A model generated the notes under the pieces. It ran no database searches, was not told the DNA's origin, and saw only the letters and a program-made list of their open reading frames with translations. The position numbers were made by a program, and so were the translations under genes. Of a stretch of DNA of 52,275 nt, positions 32,160-43,518 are shown one piece after another (within the stretch, counting starts at the first letter, position 1; each line of letters opens with the position of its first letter). This stretch comes from Salisapilia sapeloensis (taxonomy: Eukaryota; Oomycota; Peronosporomycetes; Peronosporales; Salisapiliaceae), in contig JAADVB010000126.1 of the NCBI GenBank assembly GCA_023334545.1, forward strand, positions 1 through 52,275, written 5' to 3'.

Positions 32160-34465
32160 TTACTTGGCACAGATCGAAAGCACACGCTGGACGCGGTCAC
32201 AAGTGTCGTCAATGGCTTGTTGGGCTTCCGGGACCAAGTCGCCGTAGATGATAAAGCCATGGGACAGACCAGAGTAGATCTTTAGATTCGATGGTACGCC
32301 AAGGTGACTGAGTCGCGTGTGGAAATCGACGCTGTCGTCTAAGAGAGGATCCAAGTCGCCCACAAGGAGACACGTCGGTGGGAATTGACGCAGTAGATCG
32401 TCCTCGGCCAATCCAGGCGACACACAAGGGTCATGTATATTCTCCTTGTACTGGCTTTCGTGTCCGTGGGACGGATAGTACGAGTTCAGCGCGAGCTCCA
32501 AGATGCCTCGTGGTAGCACTGGGTCGCTCTGGTGTAAAAAGCGAGATGGAGATGGCGATAGGTGGAGATTGAGTGCTGGGAACATGAAGACATTGCCTCT
32601 AGGTAACGGCACATTTTCCTGGATGCACTGGATACACAAGGCCGCAGCCATATTCGCACCTGTCCTATCGTTAGCACAACTGCATCGTTCTATTTATGAG
32701 ACAACGTACCTGCACTTTCGCCAAAGAGAGCGACTCGAGTCGGCTTGAAGCCAAGCCCGCCGCCTACGATCCACTTGTAGACACCCATGCACTGGTTTAA
32801 AGAGTCTGGATAGTGCGTCTCTGGTGCTAGACCATAGTCTATTCATATGATCAGTCCAAGATCTCTATCGTTTAGTAGTTGCATGTACCAATGTAGACGA
32901 CGACTGCGCCAAGTGTCTTTGCCCATGTCGATAGCGTCACCCAGTCTTTCCCGATGAAGCGACCAAAGAACCCTCCGCCATGAATATACACTAGTACAGG
33001 TCTCGTCATAGGTAGTCCCATCGCGATCATATCGTCTGTCAATGCGGTCGACGCTCCTTTCCATGTTCCTAGCTGTACACTTTCCATCGGTCGAGCGCTC
33101 AGGACGTAGACACCAACGTCTGACTCGTCATGCTTGGAGCTAGTCGCATAGACTTTCTCTTGACCGTACAAGTGGACGTACAAGTAGTCAAAGACAGCGA
33201 GTTTCGGACACTGGCACCACATAAGTAGACGTACGAGTCTCGACTCTCCATACAGCCTCCAGCTCGCTCGGATGACATCGACATTCGGATGATCGATCAA
33301 CGTCCGAGACGTGTATCGAGCAGCCTTTTGATGTCGTAGAATGTAGTACGGGATAGCTAGGAGCATGAGAGGGGAACGAAAGACTGTTAGTAGTTTCTTA
33401 TTACGAAGACCGAGAAGCGAGTGGGTGAGAGCACTAGACGATGTCAGGACGTTGGTACCGATCTTGAAGGCTATGAAGCCCCACGGCTCGGACGATCGGT
33501 CATAGTACTCGGCCGGGAGTGGTACGCGTTCCACCAGTAACGTCGTGGCGTTCTTCAAGTCGTCATCGATATCAGCGGCGACTGGAGACGAGATGAGGAG
33601 TCGCTGTTCTGGGGAAGAGCCGTCCACTGGTCTAGCACGTTGGAGGACGTGCTCGCAGAGTAGGAAGAGGCGAAGAGCCATGAGCAGCTTGGCATGGTGG
33701 CACTTGATGCGTCGGAGATTGGAGAATCGGTACAAGAGTCGTTGCCACTGATCTGCAGCGACTGCCATGAGCAACATGTACTTGATCGTGTGGCGAGATG
33801 GCATGATAAAGCGTACAAAGGTAGCGACAGTCGTCTGGTGACGGTATCTACGGTAGATATAGAGAAGCGTGAAGACGATGGCGATGGAGCTGAGGGACCA
33901 GCGAGCCTCTCGATTGGGATCGTAGCTAGTCTGCAGCTCTTCCAAGACCTGCTTTGTCTCGTTTAGCGACTTGGTAGCGTGTCGTAGCAAAGAACCAATG
34001 CCACCAGAGAGTAATGGGAAGCGCTCATGCGTTGGAATAAGAGGCATGATGTCCTTTAGTGCTGGTTTAGACGATAAATCCATTGGCTGCTTCTCATGTG
34101 TAGACGATGCTTCTAGGATCTCTTCTTTAATGAATGTGTAGAGGACGCGTTCGAAGGACGCGACCGTGAGCGAAAGGTGCTGGAGCTCACGACCCATGCG
34201 ACCGTAGGCATACTTGCGTATTATACGTCGCAGCAACTATAGAATGGTCAGCAACAGAGCTCATCTACTTGTATTCCAATGTACATACGAGAATGCAGGA
34301 CAGGACCGAGGTGCAGGCATTGTTGAGCGTTTCATGCCCTTTGACACGAAGCTCGCAATCATCTTCGCTTTCAGAGGGTACGCCAAGACCTATCGTTGAC
34401 TCGAGCTTCCCTAGAAGCTGGATTGAGGACGGTGATCGCATATTTGCTCCCCGAGAAGAGTTCAT
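32160..34465 (-). CDS. Hormone-sensitive-lipase-like alpha/beta hydrolase
   Basis: Minus-strand exons 34465-34289, 34236-32889, 32838-32710 and 32659-32160 with introns of 50-52 bp give 717 residues. The catalytic half has the oxyanion-hole motif HGGGFFG, the nucleophile elbow GESAG (rebuilt across an intron), the acidic residue in GDLDPLLDD and the His in GLSHGF. This is the HSL/type-IV esterase triad. The long N-terminal half (about 450 residues), with one hydrophobic helix (WSLSSIAIVFTLLYIY), recalls the HSL N-terminal regulatory domain. It probably hydrolyses acylglycerols or other lipid esters at a membrane or lipid droplet. The start at ATG 34465 is chosen because the frame before it has no other ATG. 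It is divergent from the coiled-coil gene, 221 bp apart. Confidence 0.87.
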
Positions 34466-34686
34466 GGTCTTATCAAGATCGACGCCGACTGTCCTCTCGC
34501 GAAGATATTCTGCCAACTCACGTCGGAATCTCCTTATGGCTACATTTTCATGTAAAGAGGTTCATAATCCTTTATATAGTGGCATTGTCCACGGAATGTC
34601 CACTTCAAGAATAGTTGATGAGGAGATTAAAGGCGTAAATAGAATTTGAAACGGATTCTTGTGCAGAAGTATATGCGTGAGGTGGT

Positions 34687-36976
34687 ATGCGTCCTGCTAT
34701 AGTGTCTAGCAAGGCCAATGAAAGAAAGCTGGAGCAACTTAGAGATACGCAGAATGATATTACGGATCATCCTGTCTCTGGTGGTAACCTCGCCGAAGGT
34801 ACTGGCAATCCTATGACATTGGCAACGGTCAAGTCTCAAGCAAAAGTCGCGAAAGCAAAGATGCAAAGGGAAGGTCATGTCGGTGCTTCCAGTGAAGAGT
34901 TGATTCAAGATCTGGAAGCGAAGATTCGGAAGATTGTGGAGCAAAAGCGGACGGAAAGTGATCGACTGCGGTTTATACTGACGAAACGACGAGAAGAAGT
35001 GAAGCGATCGAATCTTGTGTTGCAAGGACTTGTGAAAGAAAGCGAGGCCTTAGGTTTGCACTATATTTCTGCTGCTCACAATGATGAATATGCCGAAAGT
35101 GGATCAAACCAGTTGAACGGACTAAAGAATGAAGCTACTGTCGTTCGCGAGGTGGTGGATGAAGCACCAGATCGACTACAGCCAATAACATCGGTGTCAC
35201 GTCGACCAGTATACTCAAAGCATACTTCGATTGCTGAACTCGAATCGAGGCTTGAGAAACGAGCCAAGGAAGCCCATGAAGTTCAGCGACGAACTTTAGT
35301 CTTAGAGCATATCAAGCGGCGTCTAATGGTAGATCGACATCGATAAAAGTATTGCCATCATTAAATATTAATTGCGCGTATTGGATATAGCATGAGCGGC
35401 TGGAGCTAAACCATACAACAATGGAGCTAAAGACCCGGTACAATGAGCTATGTCACTACAAACAAGAGCTTTGTACACAAGAGATAGCTGCTGCCGAAGC
35501 TGTTAGTCAGATTCAGTCTCGTCTTTCGCAGCAAAAGGAAGACATGGCAGCCAATACGAGGAAGCATAAACGAGAACTAGCAATGAGGGAGAAGTGGGCA
35601 CGTGAGAAAGCAAAGTTTGACAAGTATTGCAGCGACCAGGTAGAATATTATACGCCATAATGTCTCCATCTAATGATTAAAGGTAGCTTTGTTATTTAGA
35701 TGCGAGCATTTACATCCAAACAAGAGAATGAAGTCAAAGAGAAATGCAAAGATGACACGACAGAAGTATTCCGAAACAGCCTGTCAGCGAAAGGAAGTAT
35801 TAGTGCTTCACACATCGTGCGCCAGTCTTCAAAAAGAGGTAAGGAATTTATTTAATTGTCGATTCGCTTTCGATTGTAACTTTGTTTTCGTACGGTAGGC
35901 TCCAACGATATGCTTCGAAAGACTAGGCTTCGTCGAATGGGCAGCATCATTAACAATGGAGATGATGAGCGTGAGCGACAGCAATATCATGAAGCTTTTC
36001 AGCGTCTTGGCTTCGCCCTTCATGCTGATGCTGTAGACCCACATGAAATTATTCAACTTTGTCTTTCCCACAATGAAATTCGTCGCGAGTTGGATTCAAA
36101 GCATGAAGAGGAAACACATCGAGCAAAACAGCTACAAGATAGTATTGTAAGATATTTATTTCCGCACCAAATTAGCCTGCTTGATTACATTGTATATGGG
36201 GCTTTAGTCCAAATTACGTAGTGTTGCAGCGGAGGGACCACCACTATCAAAGCGAGGAACATCGCAGCGAGTTGAAATGAAAGAGATCGAACTCGCTGAA
36301 GCGGATCGTGAACTGGCTACAGTCATAGACCAATACACCTATGTGAATCAAAGCGTTCAGCCGATTAAAGTAAGTCATCACTTCATATAAAAAATCGATT
36401 TTATAGATTCCGAGTAATCACTTCCGTGCGTAGATCGGCCTCCAGCAAATTGTTCAGAATTTCAGTAAGGACAGTGTGTCTTCGGAGGATATACAAAGTC
36501 TTGAAAGAACACTGCTTGCATCATGTGAAGAAATGATGGCTGTTGTTCGGAGGAATCCCGACGTATTTGCAACGCCATCTAGCGGCGAGAGCTGCCGGTC
36601 TATCGACTCTCCATCTCTCTCGCAGTTGCAATCGAATAATCCGTTAACACCTTCAAAGGGAGATGAGGAACTGGAAGTGGATTATGCAGAAACGTTTACA
36701 TCGCCCTACAATATCCGCGTAACAAGAAAGGAAGAGCAGCCATACTACGCTCGTGGTATTAGTACGGAGGTTGATAGTGCACCAGACTCAAAAGACAAGA
36801 ATGAACTTAACTTTGATGTAATGGATCGAGCGACAGTTAAACGGGTGTCATCCGTCCTAGTTTGTACAAGTGCGGCGAAAAAAAGCAAAGACGAAGAAGA
36901 CAAAATAACAACAGTTCCGTCATATTCATTACCAACGAAAAGTGCCTATCTTTCGCCGGCGAAGGGAGGACGCTAG
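34687..36976 (+). CDS. Coiled-coil protein, possibly axonemal
   Basis: Six exons: 34687-35328, 35391-35639, 35700-35838, 35899-36146, 36208-36369 and 36434-36976. Introns are 60-64 bp and the total is 660 residues. Most of residues 60-480 is heptad-rich coiled coil (for example ELIQDLEAKIRKIVEQKR, IAELESRLEKRAKEAHEVQR, RKHKRELAMREKWAREKAKF). The C-terminal 120 residues are polar and disordered. The segment IAELESRLEKRAKEAHEVQRRT weakly recalls outer-dynein-arm docking proteins of the CCDC63/114/151 group, so a flagellar role is possible but unproved. Introns here are slightly longer than elsewhere in the window. Its stop is only 7 bp from that of the convergent SAM-domain gene. Confidence 0.8.
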
Positions 36977-36983
36977 TCGCGAG

Positions 36984-38231
36984 CTAATCTGCATGCGCGG
37001 GGTCATTTGCGTATAAGCGAGCATAGTTCTGTAAAAATACATTCTGACATTCCTTGCTACAAAAGCTTTTCCCAGTGTGGTCGTCTAGTTCAAGCTCATT
37101 TTCCGCAAATACTTTATAACACTCCCAGCAACTCTTTCGGGCTTCTGTGGTCATACTATGATCAGATTGCTGGACTACATTATCGTCTATCACCGCGTTT
37201 CGTGCTACATTTTCTCTCCATAACTGTACAGCGAATTTAAACTCTTCGTGGGCTTTATCTTCATCATATTGACCATTCAAAAGCTTTCCACCCTTTTCGC
37301 TGTTCACTTTGTCGGTATTAAAGCTCGTGCCTGTCTCAACTGGATGTACAGGAAGTGTCCATACATCCTCACCTCCGTTCTGTTCCGGCTTAGATTCAGA
37401 AGCTTTGCTTTCAGCTTCATCTCCACGCCATTCGAGTAGAGCTTTCATAAAGGAGGCATGACTCTCTGCTTCGTCAAATTCTCCATCGGCGAGGTTAACA
37501 GTAGAATTCAATACTGCAGAGTCATTAGTTGTATCTTTAAGTGGAGCGACGTGAGACCAGTGTATCTTCCCAACCGACCCAGTTGTACTCAGAGATGAAG
37601 GCGCCACTGTTGTTAGCATGGGGTCCACAATGTCTACCGGATCACTTTCACTCTGGTTACTAGCAGGTCGAAACTTATTGATCGCATGATAGAGAGTATT
37701 TCGAGCAGATAGTTTGACAACTCCGATGCTTTTATAATCTTCCAGCTGCATTTTTAATAGCATATTTCCCGTGACTTGATGAAACTCAAAAGCACTTTCG
37801 TACTCGCTCATACCAATCGATGCTAACCACGTCAAAACGTCAGATGTACTCCACTTTTCGATTGATCCTGTAGAAATTATATCTTCGTATCCATTACGAT
37901 GACCAACTGCATCCTTCTTCGTTAATTTATTACCACGTTTTTTATCATTCGACTTAGTTTGGACATCCTGACCATACTTTCGCATCGTTCCACGATCTTC
38001 TCTCGCACTACGCCATCGATTGCCATTGTGTTTAAGTGGACGCTCTTTCATCAATTTTTGTTTGTCTTCAATTGCTTGCTTGCGCAGTTGTACTAGTTGC
38101 TCCTCCATGTGATGCGCTTCAAGCTCAAGGCGATTCGATAATTTGTCTTGACGCGCGGTACTCTTCATTCGCCTCTGAGCTCCATTTCCAAAAGGCTGGC
38201 TAGAGCGTACGCTTACAGCTTCTCTCCCCAT
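36984..38231 (-). CDS. SAM-domain protein with C-terminal cysteine cluster
   Basis: A single minus-strand exon of 415 residues from the ATG at 38231 (MGREAVSVRSS). The frame is open to 38306 but starts there with TTG, so an upstream exon cannot be excluded. A sterile alpha motif lies at about residues 115-185 (EKWSTSDVLTWLASIGMSEYE ... LEDYKSIGVVKL, quoted in parts). The N-terminus has a charged coiled coil (NRLELEAHHMEEQLVQLRKQ). Near the C-terminus CWECYKVFAENELELDD...FCSKEC gives a CxxC...CxxxC pattern that may bind zinc. Two internal segments share the pattern DEAESHASFMKALLEWRGDE / DEDKAHEEFKFAVQLWRENV, a short duplicated helix. The function is unknown; a scaffold is likely. Confidence 0.78.
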   Translation of the reverse strand: MGREAVSVRSSQPFGNGAQRRMKSTARQDKLSNRLELEAHHMEEQLVQLRKQAIEDKQKLMKERPLKHNGNRWRSAREDRGTMRKYGQDVQTKSNDKKRGNKLTKKDAVGHRNGYEDIISTGSIEKWSTSDVLTWLASIGMSEYESAFEFHQVTGNMLLKMQLEDYKSIGVVKLSARNTLYHAINKFRPASNQSESDPVDIVDPMLTTVAPSSLSTTGSVGKIHWSHVAPLKDTTNDSAVLNSTVNLADGEFDEAESHASFMKALLEWRGDEAESKASESKPEQNGGEDVWTLPVHPVETGTSFNTDKVNSEKGGKLLNGQYDEDKAHEEFKFAVQLWRENVARNAVIDDNVVQQSDHSMTTEARKSCWECYKVFAENELELDDHTGKSFCSKECQNVFLQNYARLYANDPAHAD

Positions 38232-38426
38232 TAACTTTGTTGACCAGCTATATTTGTCAGTGATAAACTTGTTTATTTTTATTTTTGGATCTGATCTTGA
38301 GGACAAGTCTACTTAAATCACCAATAACATCCATGTTTTTCAACTATACCCCCGATCAGATCAAGATGATGATGAACTTGCTAGTCTTTGGAAGTCTTAG
38401 ACACTTTTGCTTGGGAGGCCTTGAGC

Positions 38427-40184
38427 ATGCTACATCGTAATATGCAAAACGAACTACGTGTCAAAGTTTCCAATGATGAAGTTTCCACACAAACTAACAT
38501 ACGTTCGACGGACAAGAAGCGTGCGCAACTATCTCTTCCAAGTCCACTCCATTCGCCACTTGGACGATGCTTATCGTCTCCATCTCAGATGAAAGATTTG
38601 CTTGAGGAGGATACAGTCGCTCGGAGGAGTGATGAGAAAGAAATTGATGGGAACTTAAGGCGACTTTGTACTCGAAGTAAGTCGTTCGACAACAAATTTT
38701 CTGACAAAAAGTTTATTGCACAAGGAGGATGTGGTAAGGTTTACAAGTGCCGATCTGTGCTTGATAATCAATGGTACGCAGTAAAGGTAGAGACCTTCTA
38801 CTTTAAACCGCAGGCGTATTTTACACCTGAAGAAGTACGAGAGGTGATCATGAACGAGGCATTGGTCTTGTCTAAACTAGATCATGAAAACGTTTGCCGA
38901 TATTACCACGCATGGGTTCATACAGAGCTTGTTTCCATGCCTCTTTCTCAAAACAAGTTAGAAAGCAAAGTTGCTTTAAAAGCGACAAGTAGTAAAGGAC
39001 GCGCCGCTAACCATCAACCGAATCATTTTCTACCACGCTACGATTCGCGAATTTATACGAATGATAGTGGGAGTGAGATCAGTAGCAGTAGCTTTGAAGA
39101 GCAAGAGGACATTATCCAGGTTTCTGAGAGTCCTGATTTGGGATTAAAGTCTTCGGGAAGCTCTTCGGAAGAAGAAGAAGGATTGGGTAGAAAATGCCAT
39201 ACTGATGGCAAGAGACAGCCAAGCCCCACTTCCCTAACAGCATCCTTATGCACACGTATAGATACCTACATCCAAATGGCGCTTTACGATGGAAGGTCAT
39301 TGCGGCAGTGGCTTGACGAGCGTACAGTTGTAAACTATACTGAAAGTCTACGCGTATTTCAGCAACTAGTTGTGGGACTGAAGTACATTCATGCTCAAGG
39401 TTTAATTCACCAAGACATGAAACCATCAAACGTATTTCTGACCAGTGACTTTTGCGTCAAAATCGGAGACTTTGGACTTGCTCAATCGATACTCAAGACC
39501 GGTGATTACCTACACCCGCTTCAGTACGTAAATTCATCGTCATTCGATACATCGGCTAACGATGAGGGTGAAGATGCGACCGTTTTATCGCTTGCATCGG
39601 ATAGTGATGGCTCAGCACCTATTATGGGCACTTTAACGTATTGTAGCCCTGAAAAGCTTGATCGTCGAGAATACACTGCTGCTACTGATGTGTACAGTCT
39701 CGGAATCGTGCTATGTGAGCTCTTTTGCGTCTTCTCTACGCAAATGGAACGAAGCATTGTACTCAGTGATCTTCGTAAAGGGGAACTTCCGTCCGAGCTT
39801 GATAATAAGTACCCACAAGTTGCATTGTTAATCCGTCAGATGCTTTCTGTGGATGCCACTGAACGTCCTAGCTGCGAAAGTTTAGAGGATGCAGAACTTT
39901 TCGATGTCTTGACGAGGCGCTCGAGCATATGGAGCAGCACACGTAGTTCATCTTCAAGTTCTGTGAGCATGAACAACTGTGATTCGCTTTTTTCAGCGGT
40001 AGATACTATCTCTAAGTGGGAAGTTGTTGAAAGCATATTGGAGCTAGAGCAGCAAGAGGACAATTTGCTTGCTGTTTTTCGATCGGATATGCTACCCAGT
40101 GATAAAATTCTTGAAGTAATTCAGAAACTTCAAGAGCTGAGTGATGAGCGAAAGAAGCGGCTTTCATATTTGCTATCGAAATAA
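38427..40184 (+). CDS. eIF2-alpha kinase-like (PEK/HRI type) protein kinase
   Basis: A single exon of 585 residues from the ATG at 38427; the longer frame begins only at a TTG (38388). The kinase lobe begins with FIAQGGCGKVYKCRS, Lys120 and the NEALVLSKLDHENVCRYYHAW strand. A low-complexity acidic/serine insert of about 100 residues then separates it from YIQMALYDGRSLRQWL. An insert at this place, and the wording LIHQDMKPSNVFL...KIGDFGLAQS, are hallmarks of eIF2-alpha kinases (GCN2, PERK, HRI). The catalytic Asp330, DFG (348-350) and the SPE motif are present. The HRD Arg is Gln. No HisRS, RWD or luminal sensor domain is visible, so it is nearest HRI in layout. It may arrest translation under stress; the sensor is unknown. 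Confidence 0.82.
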   Translation: MLHRNMQNELRVKVSNDEVSTQTNIRSTDKKRAQLSLPSPLHSPLGRCLSSPSQMKDLLEEDTVARRSDEKEIDGNLRRLCTRSKSFDNKFSDKKFIAQGGCGKVYKCRSVLDNQWYAVKVETFYFKPQAYFTPEEVREVIMNEALVLSKLDHENVCRYYHAWVHTELVSMPLSQNKLESKVALKATSSKGRAANHQPNHFLPRYDSRIYTNDSGSEISSSSFEEQEDIIQVSESPDLGLKSSGSSSEEEEGLGRKCHTDGKRQPSPTSLTASLCTRIDTYIQMALYDGRSLRQWLDERTVVNYTESLRVFQQLVVGLKYIHAQGLIHQDMKPSNVFLTSDFCVKIGDFGLAQSILKTGDYLHPLQYVNSSSFDTSANDEGEDATVLSLASDSDGSAPIMGTLTYCSPEKLDRREYTAATDVYSLGIVLCELFCVFSTQMERSIVLSDLRKGELPSELDNKYPQVALLIRQMLSVDATERPSCESLEDAELFDVLTRRSSIWSSTRSSSSSSVSMNNCDSLFSAVDTISKWEVVESILELEQQEDNLLAVFRSDMLPSDKILEVIQKLQELSDERKKRLSYLLSK

Positions 40185-41230
40185 AACTGCTTTCTTTTAT
40201 ATCATTCATTGGTTGTAGTTCAAGCTACAATCATCCTATAAATCTAGCTATAACTTCGAAGCGCATGGTCAACATCAGTCTCAAGCAATAGAGGATTATA
40301 ACAGTTCGCGAGGTTGGAATATGATCAAGGGCAGCGTTGGATGACTTAAAGCAAAAAATCTTCTGTGGGAGTGGAATGGCTATATCTTAAAATCTGTTCT
40401 CGTTTTACTTTCATAGTATACACATAAGATTGACTCAAGTTTCAAGGCACTTACAAGACTAGCTGCGTGACAACAAGGGGCGGAAGTGTACTGCATTGTC
40501 GAAATAAATTTGTTTCAAAGCAGCATTGGAGCTAGAATCTTCACTTGCGACAAAAGAGTTTGCAGCTGGAAAGTACTTAAATGCGTGGGAGATCGGAAAT
40601 GCTCTACTACTTCACGCAAACCGATGACACTGGAAATGTACCTTCATCTAGAAGTTTTAGAGCGTTAGATTAAGCTATCATCAACTTTATATGATCTCAA
40701 ATACATCCATTGAGCAGAAAATCTTATAATAATATTTCAAGTGTCTCAAAACTAGAACCTAAAGAACAAAAGAATGCATCTTCAAATCTAGTAAAGGCTC
40801 TACTTCTCAGCGATTTTTAATCGGAGTGAGATAAAAATACCATCAATGCTACTCAACTTCCATCAATATAATGATCATACAAGCTAAGTAAAGGCTAGCA
40901 TGTTGTGAACAAGAGAGATGAGTATAAAGGCAACTGCTACTATAGCGTAATTAATCTATACTTAAATGTATGCTAGTTTAGCACAGATAAATTAAATTTA
41001 TTATGTCAATACCGAAGCTCAGGACTTAGCGCTATAAGTCAGTGTCGAGTCGATGGTCGAATTGCACAGGACTGGAGCGAAATGTTGCTGACGGCACGTG
41101 AAAACTCTTTTGTCCTCATAAAAAAGATGCAACCATGTATAAACCTTTTTATTTTCTTGGTTTTGTTGATCTAGTGTAATTGATAAAGATAGGAAATTCC
41201 ACCTTGCAAAGGGTCTAGCCAAACTGGCGG
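40185..41230. other. AT-rich intergenic region between convergent genes
   Basis: About 1 kb of AT-rich, non-coding sequence between two convergent genes, unusually long for this window. A small stem (TTGTAG / CTACAA, 40213-40230) lies 28 bp after the kinase stop and may be part of the 3' end. Short open frames show no recognisable product. Confidence 0.4.
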
Positions 41231-43432
41231 TTATTCATTTGGTGTAGCGAGATCATCTTCTTGGGATGCCTTCTGGGTTGGAATGCTTGTTACAAACTTT
41301 CGAAGGTGGTCACTCATATAGTACTGTCCAGAAGTCTGATTGATTTCCTTGTCATGGCAGTAGCATAGAAGGATGGTATCGATAGCCATTTCGTAGACAC
41401 CAATAAAGGTGGAAGCGACGAAGTAAGCGAGGAGAAGCGTTAAGAGGATAGGTGCCATCGGAGATGAGATTTCGTTGGGTCCGCCAATAGCATACATATC
41501 TGCGTTCATATCGATGTAGTTAAAAGCAAGTATTGCACAGCAAACTGCGATCGTTAGCTTTCCTGCACCGAGTAGCATGAACGAGATCATAGAGACTATA
41601 CCCATTTGAGCTGCATTCGATAGTAAAAGCTTAAATGCTTCTTTTGCAGCACCGCAGAAACTTCGCCCTTGCATAGCAACAAGTATGTATGCGTTTTTCG
41701 AGAGAAATCTCAAACATTTTTCAAAGCACCACATCAGACACTGCACAACTTTCATGGCAACGCGAGCAACAGCATTTCGTTTTTGTACATCCTTTGTTTG
41801 GTGATCAATGTACATTAATATGGCACGAATGAACTCCACGAGAGCGATGATAAAGGACCCAAATGCGAGGGAGCCAAAATGGTATCGGAAACAGTTCTTG
41901 AAGGAAGTCATAACTGGAAATCTTCCAATCTCCTCGCTTGATTTTTCTCTACTCCAGTAATAGCGACATACAACTCCTGCAATTGTACACAGACTTATCG
42001 CATGGATCAGTTCAAATGTCCACAAGAAGCCAAAGAGATGATATCCGAATAAAATTCGCATAAGGTTGTCTGGCTCAACTTTTTCCACGACGACTGTGGC
42101 GTTTACATCCACTCCGGTCGCTGAAGAAAGCGTATTCAAGTCAATGCTTGCAGAGCTGTATATATATGCGCCGATTACTAGACTGTAAATAGCCACAATT
42201 ATCATCATGATGGTCGGGATGATAGGGAAGAGAGACAGCGTAGGAATGCGTAACATGGGTCTTGATGCCTCTTTGATGATTGCTACTGCGATGCGAATCT
42301 TTTTCTGGAAAACACATACCAAGACGAAAAGGATGCCAGTGATGGCGAAACTGACATAGGCTGCTGCTGCAAATACTTTGCGAGTATCTTCACTAGCACG
42401 AAGACTCTCCGGTAACTCCTCTGCTGGTAAATTGAAACCGGATGCCTTCGTTGCATTCCCCAGGCTTGAGGTCCAAACAGAAATATCTTCGTTCGTGATT
42501 AGACCTCCTTTTGTACTTAGCATAAGCGACAGTACAAGCATGACTAGTACTAAAGCCCAAACTAGCACCCAGACGACGCATCCAGCACACGCTCGCAAGA
42601 AAGCTAAGACAACAAAGCCTAAAAGAAACGCTGCAAGCACTCCACAGAGCAAGACAACTCTCCATGTTGCTTGAATATCTCCGATCCACCGTCCAACTAG
42701 AGAACCAAAGGTATTTAGCTGGTCAAAAATCGGATTTTGTTGCGCTGGGCTAACTGTGTCCGAAACTGTTCGAGTACGCTTAATTTGACATTTATCATTA
42801 GGAGTTCGAACTCCATTTTCGATATCATAGTATTCGTCCGTGTCTTCAGGGTAAATGCATACTTCAATCGACGTCGTATTTACTTCCGAGAGTGGTAGGC
42901 ATCGATAGAAGACGGTTTGCGTCGGCATACCAACAAACCAACAATCAGTTGAGCCAAACCACTGCGTTGCTCGGCGCTCACGCTCTTGTTCTTTAGCTTC
43001 ATCAGTCGTCAATGTGGCGTCTGCTTGTATTTCGGCTTCAGCTTCATAGTTGCAAATATGAGTACTGACATTTGGACATGCAGCTACGCAAACACCGTAA
43101 AAAGTAAAATCTCCTGTCGACATGGCACTCGCATTCATGGCGTTCTCCATTAGATCCTGACTGAGCCTTGGGTAGTAGATGAGGTGCTGATCAGTGTGTA
43201 AGCCAGTACCACAAGTAGAACCGTTGTAATCTGTACCATACAACAGACGCAGCGGTTCCCCGTTGACGAGTCCAACCGCCGCAATTCCAACCATACCCAC
43301 CCAAAATACTGCAAAGAAGATGGTACATAGTACATCGCGACACTTTCGATCCCTTGCCGGGGCGACACCTGTTTCTAATTTTTTGCTGTCTTCATCCGAG
43401 ATGCTTGACGACTTGGAAAGCGCACAACCCAT
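41231..43432 (-). CDS. SLC44: Choline transporter-like protein (CTL/SLC44 family)
   Basis: A single minus-strand exon of 733 residues from the ATG at 43432 (MGCALSKSSS); the frame upstream has only a TTG. About ten hydrophobic helices are visible, the first being TIFFAVFWVGMVGIAAVGLV, preceded by DRKCRDV, a sequence shared with animal CTL1. A large extracellular loop with many cysteines separates helices 1 and 2, as in the family. The C-terminal pore region (HAISLCTIAGVVCRYYW, FRYHFGSLAFGSFIIALVEF, RNAVARVAMKVVQCLMWCFE) is strongly conserved. The MGC start with Ser at position 6 suggests N-myristoylation and palmitoylation. It probably carries choline or ethanolamine across the plasma or mitochondrial membrane, feeding phospholipid synthesis. 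Confidence 0.9.
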   Translation of the reverse strand: MGCALSKSSSISDEDSKKLETGVAPARDRKCRDVLCTIFFAVFWVGMVGIAAVGLVNGEPLRLLYGTDYNGSTCGTGLHTDQHLIYYPRLSQDLMENAMNASAMSTGDFTFYGVCVAACPNVSTHICNYEAEAEIQADATLTTDEAKEQERERRATQWFGSTDCWFVGMPTQTVFYRCLPLSEVNTTSIEVCIYPEDTDEYYDIENGVRTPNDKCQIKRTRTVSDTVSPAQQNPIFDQLNTFGSLVGRWIGDIQATWRVVLLCGVLAAFLLGFVVLAFLRACAGCVVWVLVWALVLVMLVLSLMLSTKGGLITNEDISVWTSSLGNATKASGFNLPAEELPESLRASEDTRKVFAAAAYVSFAITGILFVLVCVFQKKIRIAVAIIKEASRPMLRIPTLSLFPIIPTIMMIIVAIYSLVIGAYIYSSASIDLNTLSSATGVDVNATVVVEKVEPDNLMRILFGYHLFGFLWTFELIHAISLCTIAGVVCRYYWSREKSSEEIGRFPVMTSFKNCFRYHFGSLAFGSFIIALVEFIRAILMYIDHQTKDVQKRNAVARVAMKVVQCLMWCFEKCLRFLSKNAYILVAMQGRSFCGAAKEAFKLLLSNAAQMGIVSMISFMLLGAGKLTIAVCCAILAFNYIDMNADMYAIGGPNEISSPMAPILLTLLLAYFVASTFIGVYEMAIDTILLCYCHDKEINQTSGQYYMSDHLRKFVTSIPTQKASQEDDLATPNE

Positions 43433-43518
43433 TGCCACCAAAAACACAAAGACTTTGTGACCGTTATTGATCAATTCTGGACTACTTTTCTCATTTGTGA
43501 AACGATCGCTGTATATAA
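43433..43518. promoter_or_regulatory. 86-bp bidirectional promoter region
   Basis: These 86 bp separate the divergent start codons of the SLC44 gene (43432) and the ankyrin gene (43519). The SLC44 frame remains open through the whole gap, so the true start could also lie in it if a non-ATG start or upstream exon is used. Confidence 0.4.
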
